From Prostheceraeus crozeri (Eukaryota; Platyhelminthes; Polycladida; Euryleptidae): a stretch of DNA of 64,000 nucleotides. Where the stretch lies: NCBI GenBank assembly GCA_907163375.1, contig CAJQUW010006352.1, positions 1 through 64,000 on the forward strand, given 5' to 3'. Position numbers and translations under genes: made by a program. Position 1 is the stretch's first letter, and every line of letters starts with the position of its first letter. A model generated the notes under the pieces. It made no database searches, had not been told where the DNA came from, and worked only from the letters and a program-made list of their open reading frames with translations. Shown one piece after another: positions 43,575 through 52,549 of this stretch.

Positions 43575-43840
43575 ATCATTTTGTAAGATGGGTAGGTTTA
43601 GAAATAAAGTTGATGATTGTAAAGTTAGAAATAAAGTTATCACCATGTCGCTGTTTGTAAGATAGGTGAAATATAAATGAAGTCAGAATCACTTCACCGT
43701 TTGTAAAGTTAGAAATAAAGTTGACGTTTGTAGAGTTAGAAATAAAGTTGATGATTGTAAAGTTAGAAATAAAGTTATCGCCATGTCGCTGTTTGTAAGA
43801 TAGGTGAAATATAAATGAAGTCATAACCATGTTAGAGTTT
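43575..43840 (+). repeat. AATAAA mini-array between converging units, element A
   Basis: About eight short units of the form GTAAAGTTAGAAATAAAGTTG with an intervening ATGTCGCTGTTTGTAAG. Like the large arrays, each unit ends AAATAAAGTT. It lies just past PolB, facing the minus-strand genes. A 3'-end-processing role is likely. Confidence 0.65.
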
Positions 43841-43959
43841 GTAAGTTGTCATCCTCACCAACGAATGTAACATCATGAAAATTTCTTCGGCTTTGGAAAC
43901 ATCAACCACTTTGCTGACTCATGTCTATAAATAGCTCTGACTCATGAGGTGGTAAAGCG

Positions 43960-44240
43960 CCAGTCAGTTAGATAAGAATCTAATCAGTCTTGTTCAACCT
44001 TTTCACCGACACGTGTGTGGGCGTGTCACTAAACATCGATGGCGCCTCACGACAGACAGCGTGACCTTTTCACCGACATGTGTGTGGGCGTTATTTATCA
44101 GACAAAGCGATGGCGCCTCACGTCAGACAGCGTGACCTTTTCACCGACAAGTGCATGGATATCATTTCATGTCCATAAATAGCACTGACTCATCATAAAG
44201 TGATGAACCTTGGTGACGACCTTTTCACCGACAAGTGTGT
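43960..44240 (+). repeat. ~75-bp tandem repeat with TATA-like words
   Basis: CCTTTTCACCGACAAGTGTGT and GGCGCCTCACGACAGACAGC recur about four times. TATAAATAGC (43,928) and CATAAATAGC (44,170) beside it look like TATA elements on the plus strand. No gene follows on that strand. Possibly regulatory DNA of the TBP/PC4-like unit. Confidence 0.55.
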
Positions 44241-44285
44241 GGGCGATAGTTCATTGCGATGACTCATTCAAAACGCATCATGTGA

Positions 44286-44825
44286 TTAACACGAATCTAT
44301 TAACTGTGACTCATACAGATAACGCATTAAAGATTTAACAATGTCAGCTACTTTGCTGATATCACGTAAACCAGTCATGATGCATTGTCCGTTGTGAAAC
44401 ACTGCAATATGTACAGGATGCCACTTCCGAATCAGAGCAGCAGGAAAGAGTTCAGTTTCATAAAATATACAATGATTACTGGTTTTAATGTTGGCTAGAT
44501 TCACTAACATCTTCAATTGAACAGACACTACTATATTCTTCAATGTCAGGGGACTGAGGCGTAGATAAGGCATGAGTGTTTGCATTTTCTAGACGACTTC
44601 GTAACACATGGACTGCATCACGAAATGAGAAAGGTTTCCTAGGACTTGGATTTTGCCGCAGCGAAAGATTTGAAGATTTCGACCGTTGCTCATGCGAATG
44701 ACCAACATTTGCGGACGACCGCGATGATAGACTGAATCGGGAAGATGGGTATGCAACTGTTCTAAATCGATGTCTCTTCTGAGATTCATTTCGCGCATGG
44801 CGTTGATGATGCGGATGGGGAGCAT
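44286..44825 (-). pseudogene. TATA-binding-protein-like protein, element A
   Basis: The first half reads RDIDLEQLHTHLPDSVYHRG then PQMLVIRMSNGRNLQIF and CGKIQVLGNLSH, which lines up with TBP repeat 1 (LDLKTIA...FAAVIMRI...ALIFSSGKMVCTG). The second half reads FYETELFPAALIRKWHPVHI then AVFHNGQCIMTGL, matching TBP repeat 2 (YEPELFPGLIYRM..P...LIFVSGKVVLTG). Two such repeats make the DNA-binding saddle of TBP. Its first part overlaps the PC4-like gene in another frame. A second copy is in element B (52,872-53,416). I infer a role in recognising the element's own TATA promoters. About one break. Confidence 0.75.
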
Positions 44826-45114
44826 GACTCACAAATGACATGAGGGTTGAGTGAACTTCCCTTTTATACTTTTCCCATGAGGGTTTTGGAATCACAATGT
44901 AGCAGTGATCATTATGTAGAATCATCTCTTGAATGCGAATAAATACAATGCCGTCTCCTACGTTAATGACACGGCAAGAGTTGGATAGGATTGCGCGATG
45001 CAACCTTCGTAGATGAAAGCGTTCTAGAGTTATCTGAAGTTGACGTTTCGCATCATGAAATGTAACACACTGACTTTTCCATGATACATAGAGGCATGCT
45101 GACAATTTCCACAT
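44485..45114 (-). CDS. PC4-like protein with long C-terminal tail, element A
   Basis: The N-terminal region (MWKLSACLYVSWKSQCVTF, LQITLERFHLRRLHRAI) resembles a PC4/p15 coactivator fold: strands, a basic turn, then 'T/SL--W/F--L'. A second half-domain ends PSWEKYKREVHSTLMSF. The tail is Ser/Arg/His-rich, with RKPFSFRDAVHVLRSR and an acidic end, both matched in element B (RRPFSFIGAVNALR). PC4 binds single-stranded and promoter DNA. The C-terminal 341 bases overlap the TBP-like frame. It looks whole. The PC4 call is by eye. Confidence 0.55.
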   Translation of the reverse strand: MWKLSACLYVSWKSQCVTFHDAKRQLQITLERFHLRRLHRAILSNSCRVINVGDGIVFIRIQEMILHNDHCYIVIPKPSWEKYKREVHSTLMSFVSHAPHPHHQRHARNESQKRHRFRTVAYPSSRFSLSSRSSANVGHSHEQRSKSSNLSLRQNPSPRKPFSFRDAVHVLRSRLENANTHALSTPQSPDIEEYSSVCSIEDVSESSQH

Positions 45115-45267
45115 GTTTAAAACCTGAGTGAAGAAGGGTGTGCCTAAGAAAGGAGAGAGTCATGTTCATGTGTGGCATGGTGAGTGTACATTTTCTTTCT
45201 TGATACGGTGGCCGTTAGGCCGTGGTCTCATAAAGACCGATGGTGCGTTCTCAGTGTGTGGAGAGTG

Positions 45268-45865
45268 TTACTGTAGTTGATCATCATCAACATGGACATC
45301 ATTTTTAAAGGTGATGGAGACAATATTGGGATTCAACGTAAACAACCCTCCGTCCCTGTGCGGACCCATGTAGAGGGTTTGAATTTTAATTTCGAAGGAG
45401 TAGAATCCTTTTCCCAAAATGGGGAGCGGTTTGCAATTGAGTAAGTAGAGTTCGCTGCCCTCCTTTTCATGGATGATGAGACAGTGTCTATCCATATGCA
45501 CACACATGTATCGTCTTTCCATGATGGGAACTTGTGTCCGCTTCCCATTGTGTCGAACAATTTCTTTGGGAATGGTGAGATTTTCTTTTGAGGAATGTTT
45601 CAAGAGTATTGAATTGTAACCGTGTCCAATAGTCTAACGGTACACACACGGCCAGTCCATACTTTGTTGACATAACCTTTAGATAATCTATCCGATGACT
45701 TGGAGTTTTTATGGCTACGGCTTCTGCATGATAAGTTATCTTTTGATTGAAAGCATTTTTACCCGATGCTAAAGTAAGGGAGTTCAGTGTACCCAGTGCG
45801 AGAGCAGAGGAGTTGGTTGCTTCGAGCAACTGCATGGTTAGCGCAAGGACGGAAATGATTGCCAT
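45268..45865 (-). pseudogene. Unknown family 'U' protein 1, element A
   Basis: It contains LGKGFYSFEIKIQTLYMGPH and a 'DGGLFTLNPNIVSITFK' stretch, shared with the family member at 47,489-48,176 (LGAGFYSFHIEVPAVYVGPH; FISLNLRIAQI). The upstream part (LAVCVPLDYWTRLQFNTLE) matches the 'IPV-YIRRQLDIIEE' region of the element B member. A TATA-like CTTATAAAAC (minus strand, ~45,885) precedes it. The function is unknown and no catalytic motif is evident. About one break. Confidence 0.45.
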
Positions 45866-46158
45866 GAGCTCAGTCGTCTGTTTTATAAGCAGACCTAGCT
45901 CCAATCACATACGTTTCCCTGTCTTTGTTATGTGACAAAGAGTCATCGCACGTGAACGTTTGACTGCGTGGGTGGAAACCTTCCCTCTTACAAAGTCGTT
46001 CTAGTCCTCACAAAGACTTAAGTGACACAACCTTCTAGCGAACAAAGACGCATTCATTTATCTAACAAAGAGCCTGATAGTAATGCACAAAGTGCAATGA
46101 CTCATGTTGCTCTATGCACCATTACAAAATACTCAGTGAAAAGAAATCTTTATTGCAT

Positions 46159-46560
46159 CTACACAATGTGTCGCGCATCAAACAAAGTCGTGGATGTAAA
46201 CACACTCAGTTGAATCATGATATGTTTAACAACGTACGCATTTCCTTCCAACGTCTCTTCTATTCTCTCCATAATTTTCTCCATATGACGACCATGAAAT
46301 TGATCACTAAGAGTAATCCATTCCGTGCAATAAGATCCAAAACGAAGTGGTTTTTGTAAATCTTTCAACTCTATACAAGCAACGAGTCTACCCTATACAT
46401 CTTGAGGTTGTAAACTCTCCATCAATCTTTTGAAGAGAGGAAGGCTTTCAGTGAGCACTACTTTCATATCATTCATCTTCATTTTAAATGTAAGTTTCCA
46501 ATCTTGTAAAAATCCATCGAATCCTTGTTGATCAAGTGTCAAATGACACATGTGGTTACT
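46159..46560 (-). pseudogene. PolB-N-like stand-alone protein, decayed copy, element A
   Basis: The readable part (LRFGSYCTEWITLSDQFHGR then HMEKIMERIEETLEG) matches the C-terminal half of the PolB-N-like family (FASYSMEV--P-EFFKRHMIKI). Upstream sequence on the same strand keeps family words (GFDGFLQDWKLTFK). Broken at least once, so degenerate relative to its three siblings. Confidence 0.45.
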
Positions 46561-46751
46561 TCAGGTACGATGCGCCATCATAAACGTTGTGACTATAGAT
46601 TTCACATTGCTTCAATGACTTCCACTATGAATAAAACAGAAATAACAATCATGTTCCACTGTAAGTTTATTCAACACCAGACAAAATTCACAAGTACAGA
46701 CTACACTTCATAAAATGATCATCATTCATTCACAAGGAGTAAAAACATGTT

Positions 46752-47315
46752 TTACATAGACCCATGCTGTTGACAATGATATAGATACAGTTCATAAACG
46801 TCATAGAGACTACAATGCTTGCGTGAAGAGAGTTTTGCAATGTAGGTAGCTTTATTTCTAGTATTACAATGGGATGGTGGTCTGTACAGGTGATGTCTCT
46901 CACCGAAACATATAGCCATGTCAAAAATCATTTCATCTCTAAACTTCTTTTGATCACAATGCATATGATAGTCTTGTCTTACACGATCTACCCAGCATGG
47001 TAAATATAAATTATCAATGTGCAACTGAAGTGTTGTTGCTTCTCGTTCAGAATCATTTCCTAATATTCTAATAATATGAAAACCTGACAGCCACCGTTTG
47101 AAATCACTTATCAAATACGTTTCATTTACAAATCCAATATGAATCAAAATAGAAGGATCAAGTCCATGCACATGACGTCGTGACCATTCGTCTTTGTGTG
47201 GAGGACAGTAGGCAAATCTATGATATACACTAACAACATTTTGATCACTTTCTCTCATTGCAATAGCACTCAGTTCCTGCATGGGTGTTCCCTCACTGTC
47301 TATGAAGATGGCAAC
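46752..47315 (-). CDS. DEDDh-type 3'-5' exonuclease-like protein, element A
   Basis: Motif I is VAIFIDSEGTPMQELSAIAM (D-x-E). Then come an HVHGLDP region, a middle 'SDFKRWLSGFHIIRILGND' and motif III HCSLYDVYELYLYH (H-C-x-L-x-D). This order is that of DnaQ/DEDDh exonucleases. The 5' edge is an acceptor-like TTGTAG at 47,316, so an upstream exon is likely, and the small zinc-binding ORF lies there. Element B has the same gene (59,515-60,063). Such an enzyme could proofread, trim RNA or degrade host nucleic acid; the substrate is unknown. Confidence 0.6.
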   Translation of the reverse strand, partial: VAIFIDSEGTPMQELSAIAMRESDQNVVSVYHRFAYCPPHKDEWSRRHVHGLDPSILIHIGFVNETYLISDFKRWLSGFHIIRILGNDSEREATTLQLHIDNLYLPCWVDRVRQDYHMHCDQKKFRDEMIFDMAICFGERHHLYRPPSHCNTRNKATYIAKLSSRKHCSLYDVYELYLYHCQQHGSM

Positions 47316-47337
47316 CTACAATATCAAAAAGACTTCA

Positions 47338-47517
47338 TTACAAAATAATACATTGGGCAGGAACTTTACAAGGATGTCTGTCCTTTACATAACAAAAGAT
47401 GCATGCAACATGATTACAATGTTTTATTTGAACATAACGCGCAAGACCGCGTTTTCCACATTCACTACATACTAACTGATTACAATACTTAAGACTTCTC
47501 TTTGGTGGTAACATCAT
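47338..47517 (-). CDS. Small zinc-binding (RING-like) ORF, element A
   Basis: From MMLPPKRSLKYCNQLVCSEC. It has C-x2-C (CSEC), then HCNHVACIFC, matching the element B ORF at 60,098-60,298 (CFEC, RCHHIISVFC). In both elements it lies directly upstream of the exonuclease exon and may be its first exon or a separate small protein. It overlaps the end of the U-family gene. Metal binding is inferred. Confidence 0.5.
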   Translation of the reverse strand: MMLPPKRSLKYCNQLVCSECGKRGLARYVQIKHCNHVACIFCYVKDRHPCKVPAQCIIL

Positions 47518-48176
47518 CTTTCTCTGATGCGCGACGACGTTTAGGTTTAGTGACAGGTTCTTGACACTCTCTGACACAAGAATCAATGACTTTCTCAATG
47601 TGATCAAGTCCTGTTAACTCAGGTTGATGATGAATTTGAGCAATGCGCAAATTGAGAGAAATGAAATTACCGTCAGATTGATGAGGTCCCACATAAACAG
47701 CAGGCACCTCAATATGAAAGGAATAAAAGCCTGCACCTAGCGATGACAATTCTGTTTCAACTGACTGTTCAACTGTCACTCCTGAAGTGACTTTACAATA
47801 CTTGCTTTGTAAAATATAGCAGCGAGTGCCGCGATACAATGGTTTATGATAAGAAGTTTTCTTTTCTGGCCACAACTGTAATAGTTCAGTAGGAATAAGA
47901 GCCTTTTGCCTCACAACGTCTTCTAAAATGTCAAGCTGCTGACGCAACCAATTATCTATAGGTATACTCCGGTTTTGACCGCAACGATTTACTTGCGTAT
48001 CCACTTTTGGCAAGTATACCGCCGGCGTTTGAAGAGAGTCGAACACCGTTGTAGCGTACTTGTTGTTTGTAGGTAGGATAGCCGTGAATTACCTCTTCAA
48101 TTTTCGGATTCCAAAGCTCGAGATGTTGAGGATTCAGTGATGCAGCAGTTGGAGTAGGATTCATGGCCATGGCAGT
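47489..48176 (-). pseudogene. Unknown family 'U' protein 2, element A
   Basis: The N-terminus MAMNPTPTAASLNPQHLELW follows an acceptor-like CTTTCGTTACAG. The core reads IPIDNWLRQQLDILEDVVRQ, LIPTELLQLWPEKK and LGAGFYSFHIEVPAVYVGPH. The tail is basic (KPKRRRASEKDD), perhaps a nuclear signal. Element B (60,441) has IPVSSYIRRQLDIIEEYV and PTPLAQEW at the same places. The family is always next to the exonuclease gene. The function is unknown. About one break. Confidence 0.5.
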
Positions 48177-48293
48177 CTGTAACGAAAGAATACCACTAAG
48201 TACATTCATGATCATCAGAGAAAAGAAAATTGTTAGCTTAGCAGTGACATATGAGGTGGCCATTAAGAGGACCTTTTGGAGCGTTCACAGGAT

Positions 48294-48530
48294 TTAAAGC
48301 TTATCACCAAAGTCTAAGTCGTCGCCATCGTCCAGTAAATTAAATGTCTTGGGCTTAGGACCCAAATTGAGTTTCAATTCCCTAAAAGACTTAAAGGTAA
48401 AGCGTCTAGGTGGTGGAGGCGGTGGTGGTGGTGGTGATGGTTCAACAAAATAAGCTTGTACAATCATCGGCCACACACTCTCCTGCGTCTCTCTTCTAAA
48501 ATGCTGGTAAGGTTTAGGCCAGACAGTCAT
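48294..48530 (-). CDS. Small proline-rich acidic-tailed protein, element A
   Basis: 78 codons from MTVWPKPYQHFRRETQESVW. A nine-proline run follows, and the C-terminus is acidic (LLDDGDDLDFGDKL), which resembles a transcription activation tail. It lies ~130 bp downstream of a strong minus-strand TATA box, as the first gene of the accessory set. An in-frame GTGAGT just before the ATG may instead be a splice donor, in which case this stretch is intronic. Family not recognised. Confidence 0.4.
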   Translation of the reverse strand: MTVWPKPYQHFRRETQESVWPMIVQAYFVEPSPPPPPPPPPRRFTFKSFRELKLNLGPKPKTFNLLDDGDDLDFGDKL

Positions 48531-48656
48531 GATACTCACTTGTAAATTTGCAAACAGGATTGATCAGACAAAGTTGAGAGGGGAGAATGGCTTCAGCAAG
48601 TCACACACGCTTTCCAAGTCAAGAGAATGAAATGAAGAGAAAATGGGGAGACGTCT

Positions 48657-48667
48657 GCTTTTATAGT
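48657..48667 (-). promoter_or_regulatory. TATA box for the minus-strand accessory genes, element A
   Basis: ACTATAAAAGC on the minus strand, with a C/T-rich start region ~30 bp on and CAAGTGAGT beyond. It probably drives the leftward accessory gene set. Confidence 0.6.
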
Positions 48668-48790
48668 CTCCCGCGAATCCACATTTGACACTATGTGAGC
48701 CAATCAGAGACCTCCGTTTCTCCCCTGACTTCGTTGCGGCAGGGAAAAGGAGTCACGCGGACGACTGACTCATGAATGCTTTTCCCAAAT

Positions 48791-49213
48791 CTAGTTTAGC
48801 ACATTGAGTTGAATATGAATGTGTTTTATGCGACATAAGAGCAAGTTGAATCCATGCTCATGAAATGAATCTAGTCGAGATGCAATTTTCGCCATGTGTC
48901 GCTGATAGAAATCTTTGGGATCATGTATCGTCTCTGCAGAATAGGATGCAAAATGAAACACTACACGCTCACCTGCATGTTCATCAGTCACTTTCTCAAA
49001 TTCAATCTCTGCAACTAATCGTCCTTTCACATCTTTATTCATCAAACTGTCCATGAGCAGTTGGAAAACGAAGTAACCTTTAGCGATAGCAAATTCTAAG
49101 TCTGCCTTTTCATGATGAAAGGAGATGATGTAATCCCTAATCACACCACGAAGACTATGTCGCTGAAAACGTAGTGAACAAAATTCATTCGTAAACTCTA
49201 CTGCTTCTGTCAT
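48791..49213 (-). CDS. PolB-N-like stand-alone protein 2, element A
   Basis: 140 codons from the ATG at 49,213 (MTEAVEFTNEFCSLRFQRHS). The open frame continues upstream into the terminal repeat, which I exclude. Family pattern: LRGVIRDYIISFHHEKADLE, LMDSLMNKDVKGRLVAEIEF, VFHFASYSAETI, FYQRHMAKIASRLDSF. It lies next to the right terminus of A, on its own before the TATA box at 48,657. It looks whole. The role is unknown. Confidence 0.55.
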   Translation of the reverse strand: MTEAVEFTNEFCSLRFQRHSLRGVIRDYIISFHHEKADLEFAIAKGYFVFQLLMDSLMNKDVKGRLVAEIEFEKVTDEHAGERVVFHFASYSAETIHDPKDFYQRHMAKIASRLDSFHEHGFNLLLCRIKHIHIQLNVLN

Positions 49214-49249
49214 CTTTCTTCCTTTCACTTTGGAGACATAGCATGAATG

Positions 49250-50848
49250 ACATTCAGATGCAGAATGGCACGCTGATTCCAAATCTGGTCTCTGTTTTCC
49301 CGTCCGAGGCTTGCTTCACCCGCTAGAGCAATTTTTGTAAACATTCTAACTCTGTCGTTTTTTCGTCAATGTCCAAAATTTTCAATAACGTCTCACCTCT
49401 AAACGAAGGCAGAGTGGAACAAGCCATGTTTTCCACTGAATTTGTCTCACTCCCAGCTTTGAAATGAGCTATTGCACGACTTTCTACCATCTCTGGAACC
49501 AAAGTTGGAAGATCGCTGTCGAGGGAGGGGTCAGCACTTCTTCTCTCCGATGGAGTTGGGAAGAAGTTCCTAGACCCAAAATTGACCAAAACGTCCGAAT
49601 TTTCAATCCATTTTCCCATCCGAGCACTCCTTCATGTCGAAAAATGGACTTTCTCATCCCAAAACATCAAAAACCTGACTTTTCCAACTCTGACGTTTTC
49701 CTGCCATTTTCCTCCCTCAAGCCAAGAAAATTAGTCCAAACTGAGCTTTCCACTGCATTTTTCTCACTTTTAGCTTTGAAATGAGCTATTGCACGACTTT
49801 CTACCATCTCTGGAGCCAAAGTTGGAAGTTTGGCAGGAGGTGGGGGGCGTCCTCAAAATTTTTTCTCTCCGATTGAGCTGGGAAGGCGTTCTTAGACCCA
49901 AAAATTCACGTAGATTCCGAATCTGGCCTCTGTTTTCCCATCCAAGGTCTCCTTCATGACGAAACATGGACTTTCTCATCCCAAAACCACCACACCCCGC
50001 CTTTTTCCAACTCTATCGCTCCACCCCTTGCCTCCCAGGAAAACTCCTCCCGCCTTCCTTCCACAACCAACATTTCACGCAAATTCCACATCTGAACTCC
50101 ACTTTCACATCCGAGGTCTCCTTCATGTCGAAAAATGGACTTTCTCATCCCAAAACATTCAACACCTGACTTTTCCAACTCTGACGTTTTCCTGCATTTT
50201 CCTCCCTAAACCCAGGAAAAGTGGACCAAACTGAGCTTTCCACTGCATTTTTCTCATTCTTAGCTTTCAAATGAGCTATTGCACGACTTTCTACGATCTC
50301 TCACACCAAAGTTGGAAGTTTGACAGGAGGGGGGTGGGGGGTCTTCAAAACTTTTTCTCTACGATGTCGCTGGAAACATCCTTCCTAACCCAAAATTGAC
50401 CAAACGTCCGAATTTGCACTCCGTTTACCCATCCGAGACCTCCTTCCTGTCGAAAAACGACCTTTCTCATCCCAAAACCATCAACACCCGCCTTTTTCCA
50501 ACTCTGACGCTCAACCCCTTGCCTCATCACTCCTCCCGCCTTCCTTCCCCACCCAACATTTCACGCAGATTCCACATCTAAACTCCACTTTCACATCCAA
50601 ACCCTCTTTCATGACGATTTCCAACTTTTCTCATCCCAACACCATCAACACCCACCCTTTTCCAACTCTATCCCTCACACATTCCTATCACCTTCCTTCC
50701 CATCCCTTACCCGAAAACTCCTTCCTTCCTTCCAGAGAAGGGGGGACCGGTTTCTTCCTCTCGGACCCATTCCTCCCAACACATCCTTGGCCCTCTCCCT
50801 CACCTTCCTTCCAGAGAGGGGGGGCTGAGTCAGCATGATGACTCATCA
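49250..50848 (-). repeat. Element A right terminus
   Basis: Inverted copy of 33,325-~35,240, with slightly fewer subrepeats. The same C/G-run and 'GCTATTGCACGACTTTCTAC' words appear on the plus strand. It ends CAGCATGATGACTCATCA. It carries no gene. Confidence 0.8.
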
Positions 50849-50884
50849 CTGCACCGCACCGCACTTGAATTTGGGATGTGCTTA

Positions 50885-52135
50885 CTACTGTGCGACCACT
50901 GTATATGCACGTACGGTACAGCAGCCCATATGTGCACTTAAAAATACGGAATAAAAGAATATAAGGCCTATACTACTGCCTGTGGCATCGGCCTGATTAA
51001 TATCTACGAGTATATGCGACATGTCTGCGCTAGCTTTGGTTACAGTACCACTTTTAAAGATATTTTGATCAAAACCCAAAATGTCCATTAGAGTTTTATC
51101 CATAATTAGTTCAATACCTTTTCCACTTATAGTGAGAGACAAAGCACCTTCTTTTTCAGAAAATGAAATATGTTGCTCATTAATCACTTCATCTAAATAA
51201 TCTACAACCAATTTAACTGAAGTAATAATGCGAGGCATCAACACTCATGTTTCATGTAAGATACCACCTAAAGGCTCTACACACTTTCTGTATAAAGATA
51301 CGGTCCATTCTGTATCAAATTGATTTGACCTTTCACATGGCAAATGTTGCATATCAAATTTTCCATGAACAGCTGCAGAACGATGTCGTAAGAACTGATG
51401 AAAATCTTTTGAACAAACTAATACTAGATCATCATCATTTAATTTACTTATTGCAATATGATTAGATGATTTGATATAAGTCAATGTTGCCACTTGTTTA
51501 CCATCAACTCGAAGGAGATAATTAAATTTCTTCAATAATGTTTCAGGAGTCATGTTTGTCTTTCTTGGCTTAATCACAATCTTCTTTACCAACGTCTTCT
51601 CATTTTTTGGAATAAGATCTACATAATAAGCTTCCTCTCGATATATTAACTGTTTATGACCAATTGGGTGGTAATTAACGTTATAATTATCATAGCTTGT
51701 TAAGGCGCTAGCGAGGTAACCTAAATCATTTCTTAAACTTGGACTTAAACCAACAATCCAATCTTTCTCAACTACATGATGTACATAATTATGATCATCA
51801 TTGTGCGGAGTAAATTGGACAATATGTTTACACGCTTTATTCAAGAAATCATATATAAACTTTTTACATGATAAGAGATCTTTCTTTGGCCACTGTGGAA
51901 TGTATACTCGGCACCCCTTTTCACATTGATAAGCAGCTGTGCGTCTCATATTAATAGTCATCACCTCATGATCAAAAGTATAGACACAGTTGCTATAAAC
52001 AAGTTGAGTGACCCCTACTTCCCACTCTCCATTTAGCTGTTGTGTATGATCAATGGGAGTAGAAAAGAGTGCAGCTCGATTACTAGCAAATCTATTTGTT
52101 GCCGCATTGCTAAGCAAAATATGATAAAACGACAT
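50885..52135 (-). pseudogene. Polinton structural-protein candidate, element B
   Basis: Starts MSFYHILLSNAATNRFASNR, with the family opening 'PIDHTQQLNGEWEVGVTQLVY'-like (key words EWEVGVTQLVYSN). The later part, VVDYLDEVINEQHISFSE and LMDILGFDQNIFKSG, matches the element C protein. The final part of the family is absent beside the junction with element A. About one break plus the truncation at the junction. It converges on nothing and is the last minus-strand gene of B. Confidence 0.55.
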
Positions 52136-52170
52136 TTTTATATTGCTGATCTGCGGCTTTGCATAACATC

Positions 52171-52527
52171 ATGAAGACTTGGATTTTGGACTCTCTACAA
52201 TATATCACAGTTGATCGTGATGGGAACGTACATTTCAAAAATTCTCATGGTCATACATCAAGAGGTATTACATTAACATGGCGACAATTTGTCAACCTCA
52301 ATGATATCATGAGGCATTTGGAATATTTTGAAACATTAAGATTCATCTCCTTGGGTGATCAAGTTTGGCTTCAACGTTGCAACAATGAAATTCAAATCTG
52401 CCATTCTCATTCCGCAAACTGTTTCTCATTTCGCAAATACAATTGGGAGAAGTATAGAAGATACATACATCGCTCCAACATGACATTTATTCATCGTGAG
52501 TTCATCGCCCTACTATGCAAATCTTAA
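52171..52527 (+). CDS. PC4-like protein 1, element B
   Basis: 118 codons from the ATG at 52,171 (MKTWILDSLQYITVDRDGNV). 'HTSRGITLTWRQFVNLNDIM' strongly resembles the PC4/p15 coactivator signature (GRKGISL---QW--L---I). A second half follows with SLGDQVWLQRCNNEIQICH and YNWEKYRRYIHRSNMTF. The gene is on the plus strand, divergent from the structural gene to its left. It is followed immediately by a second, longer paralogue. A promoter-binding cofactor is the likely role. It looks whole. Confidence 0.6.
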   Translation: MKTWILDSLQYITVDRDGNVHFKNSHGHTSRGITLTWRQFVNLNDIMRHLEYFETLRFISLGDQVWLQRCNNEIQICHSHSANCFSFRKYNWEKYRRYIHRSNMTFIHREFIALLCKS

Positions 52528-52549
52528 TCAGACATGACTACCACGCACC

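Larger units (their letters stand above)
33325..50848. mobile_element. Polinton/Maverick element A with long inverted termini
   Basis: Left terminus 33,325-~35,240 and right terminus ~49,250-50,848 are inverted copies (outer sequence TGATGAGTCATCATGCTGAC on both). Between them lie leader modules, a PolB gene on the plus strand, an AATAAA mini-array, and a minus-strand set of accessory genes. Integrase, ATPase, protease and capsid genes are absent, so A is an internally deleted or specialised form. Flanking six bases do not match (GTGAAA versus CTGCAC), so either the target duplication has decayed or the ends were rearranged. Its right end abuts the structural gene of element B. Several genes are broken; others look whole. 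It is younger than C by appearance. Confidence 0.8.

Noticed and set aside
33319-50854. Target-site duplication around element A
   Set aside because: The six flanking bases (GTGAAA and CTGCAC) do not match, and shifting the end to the inner AG also gives no match.
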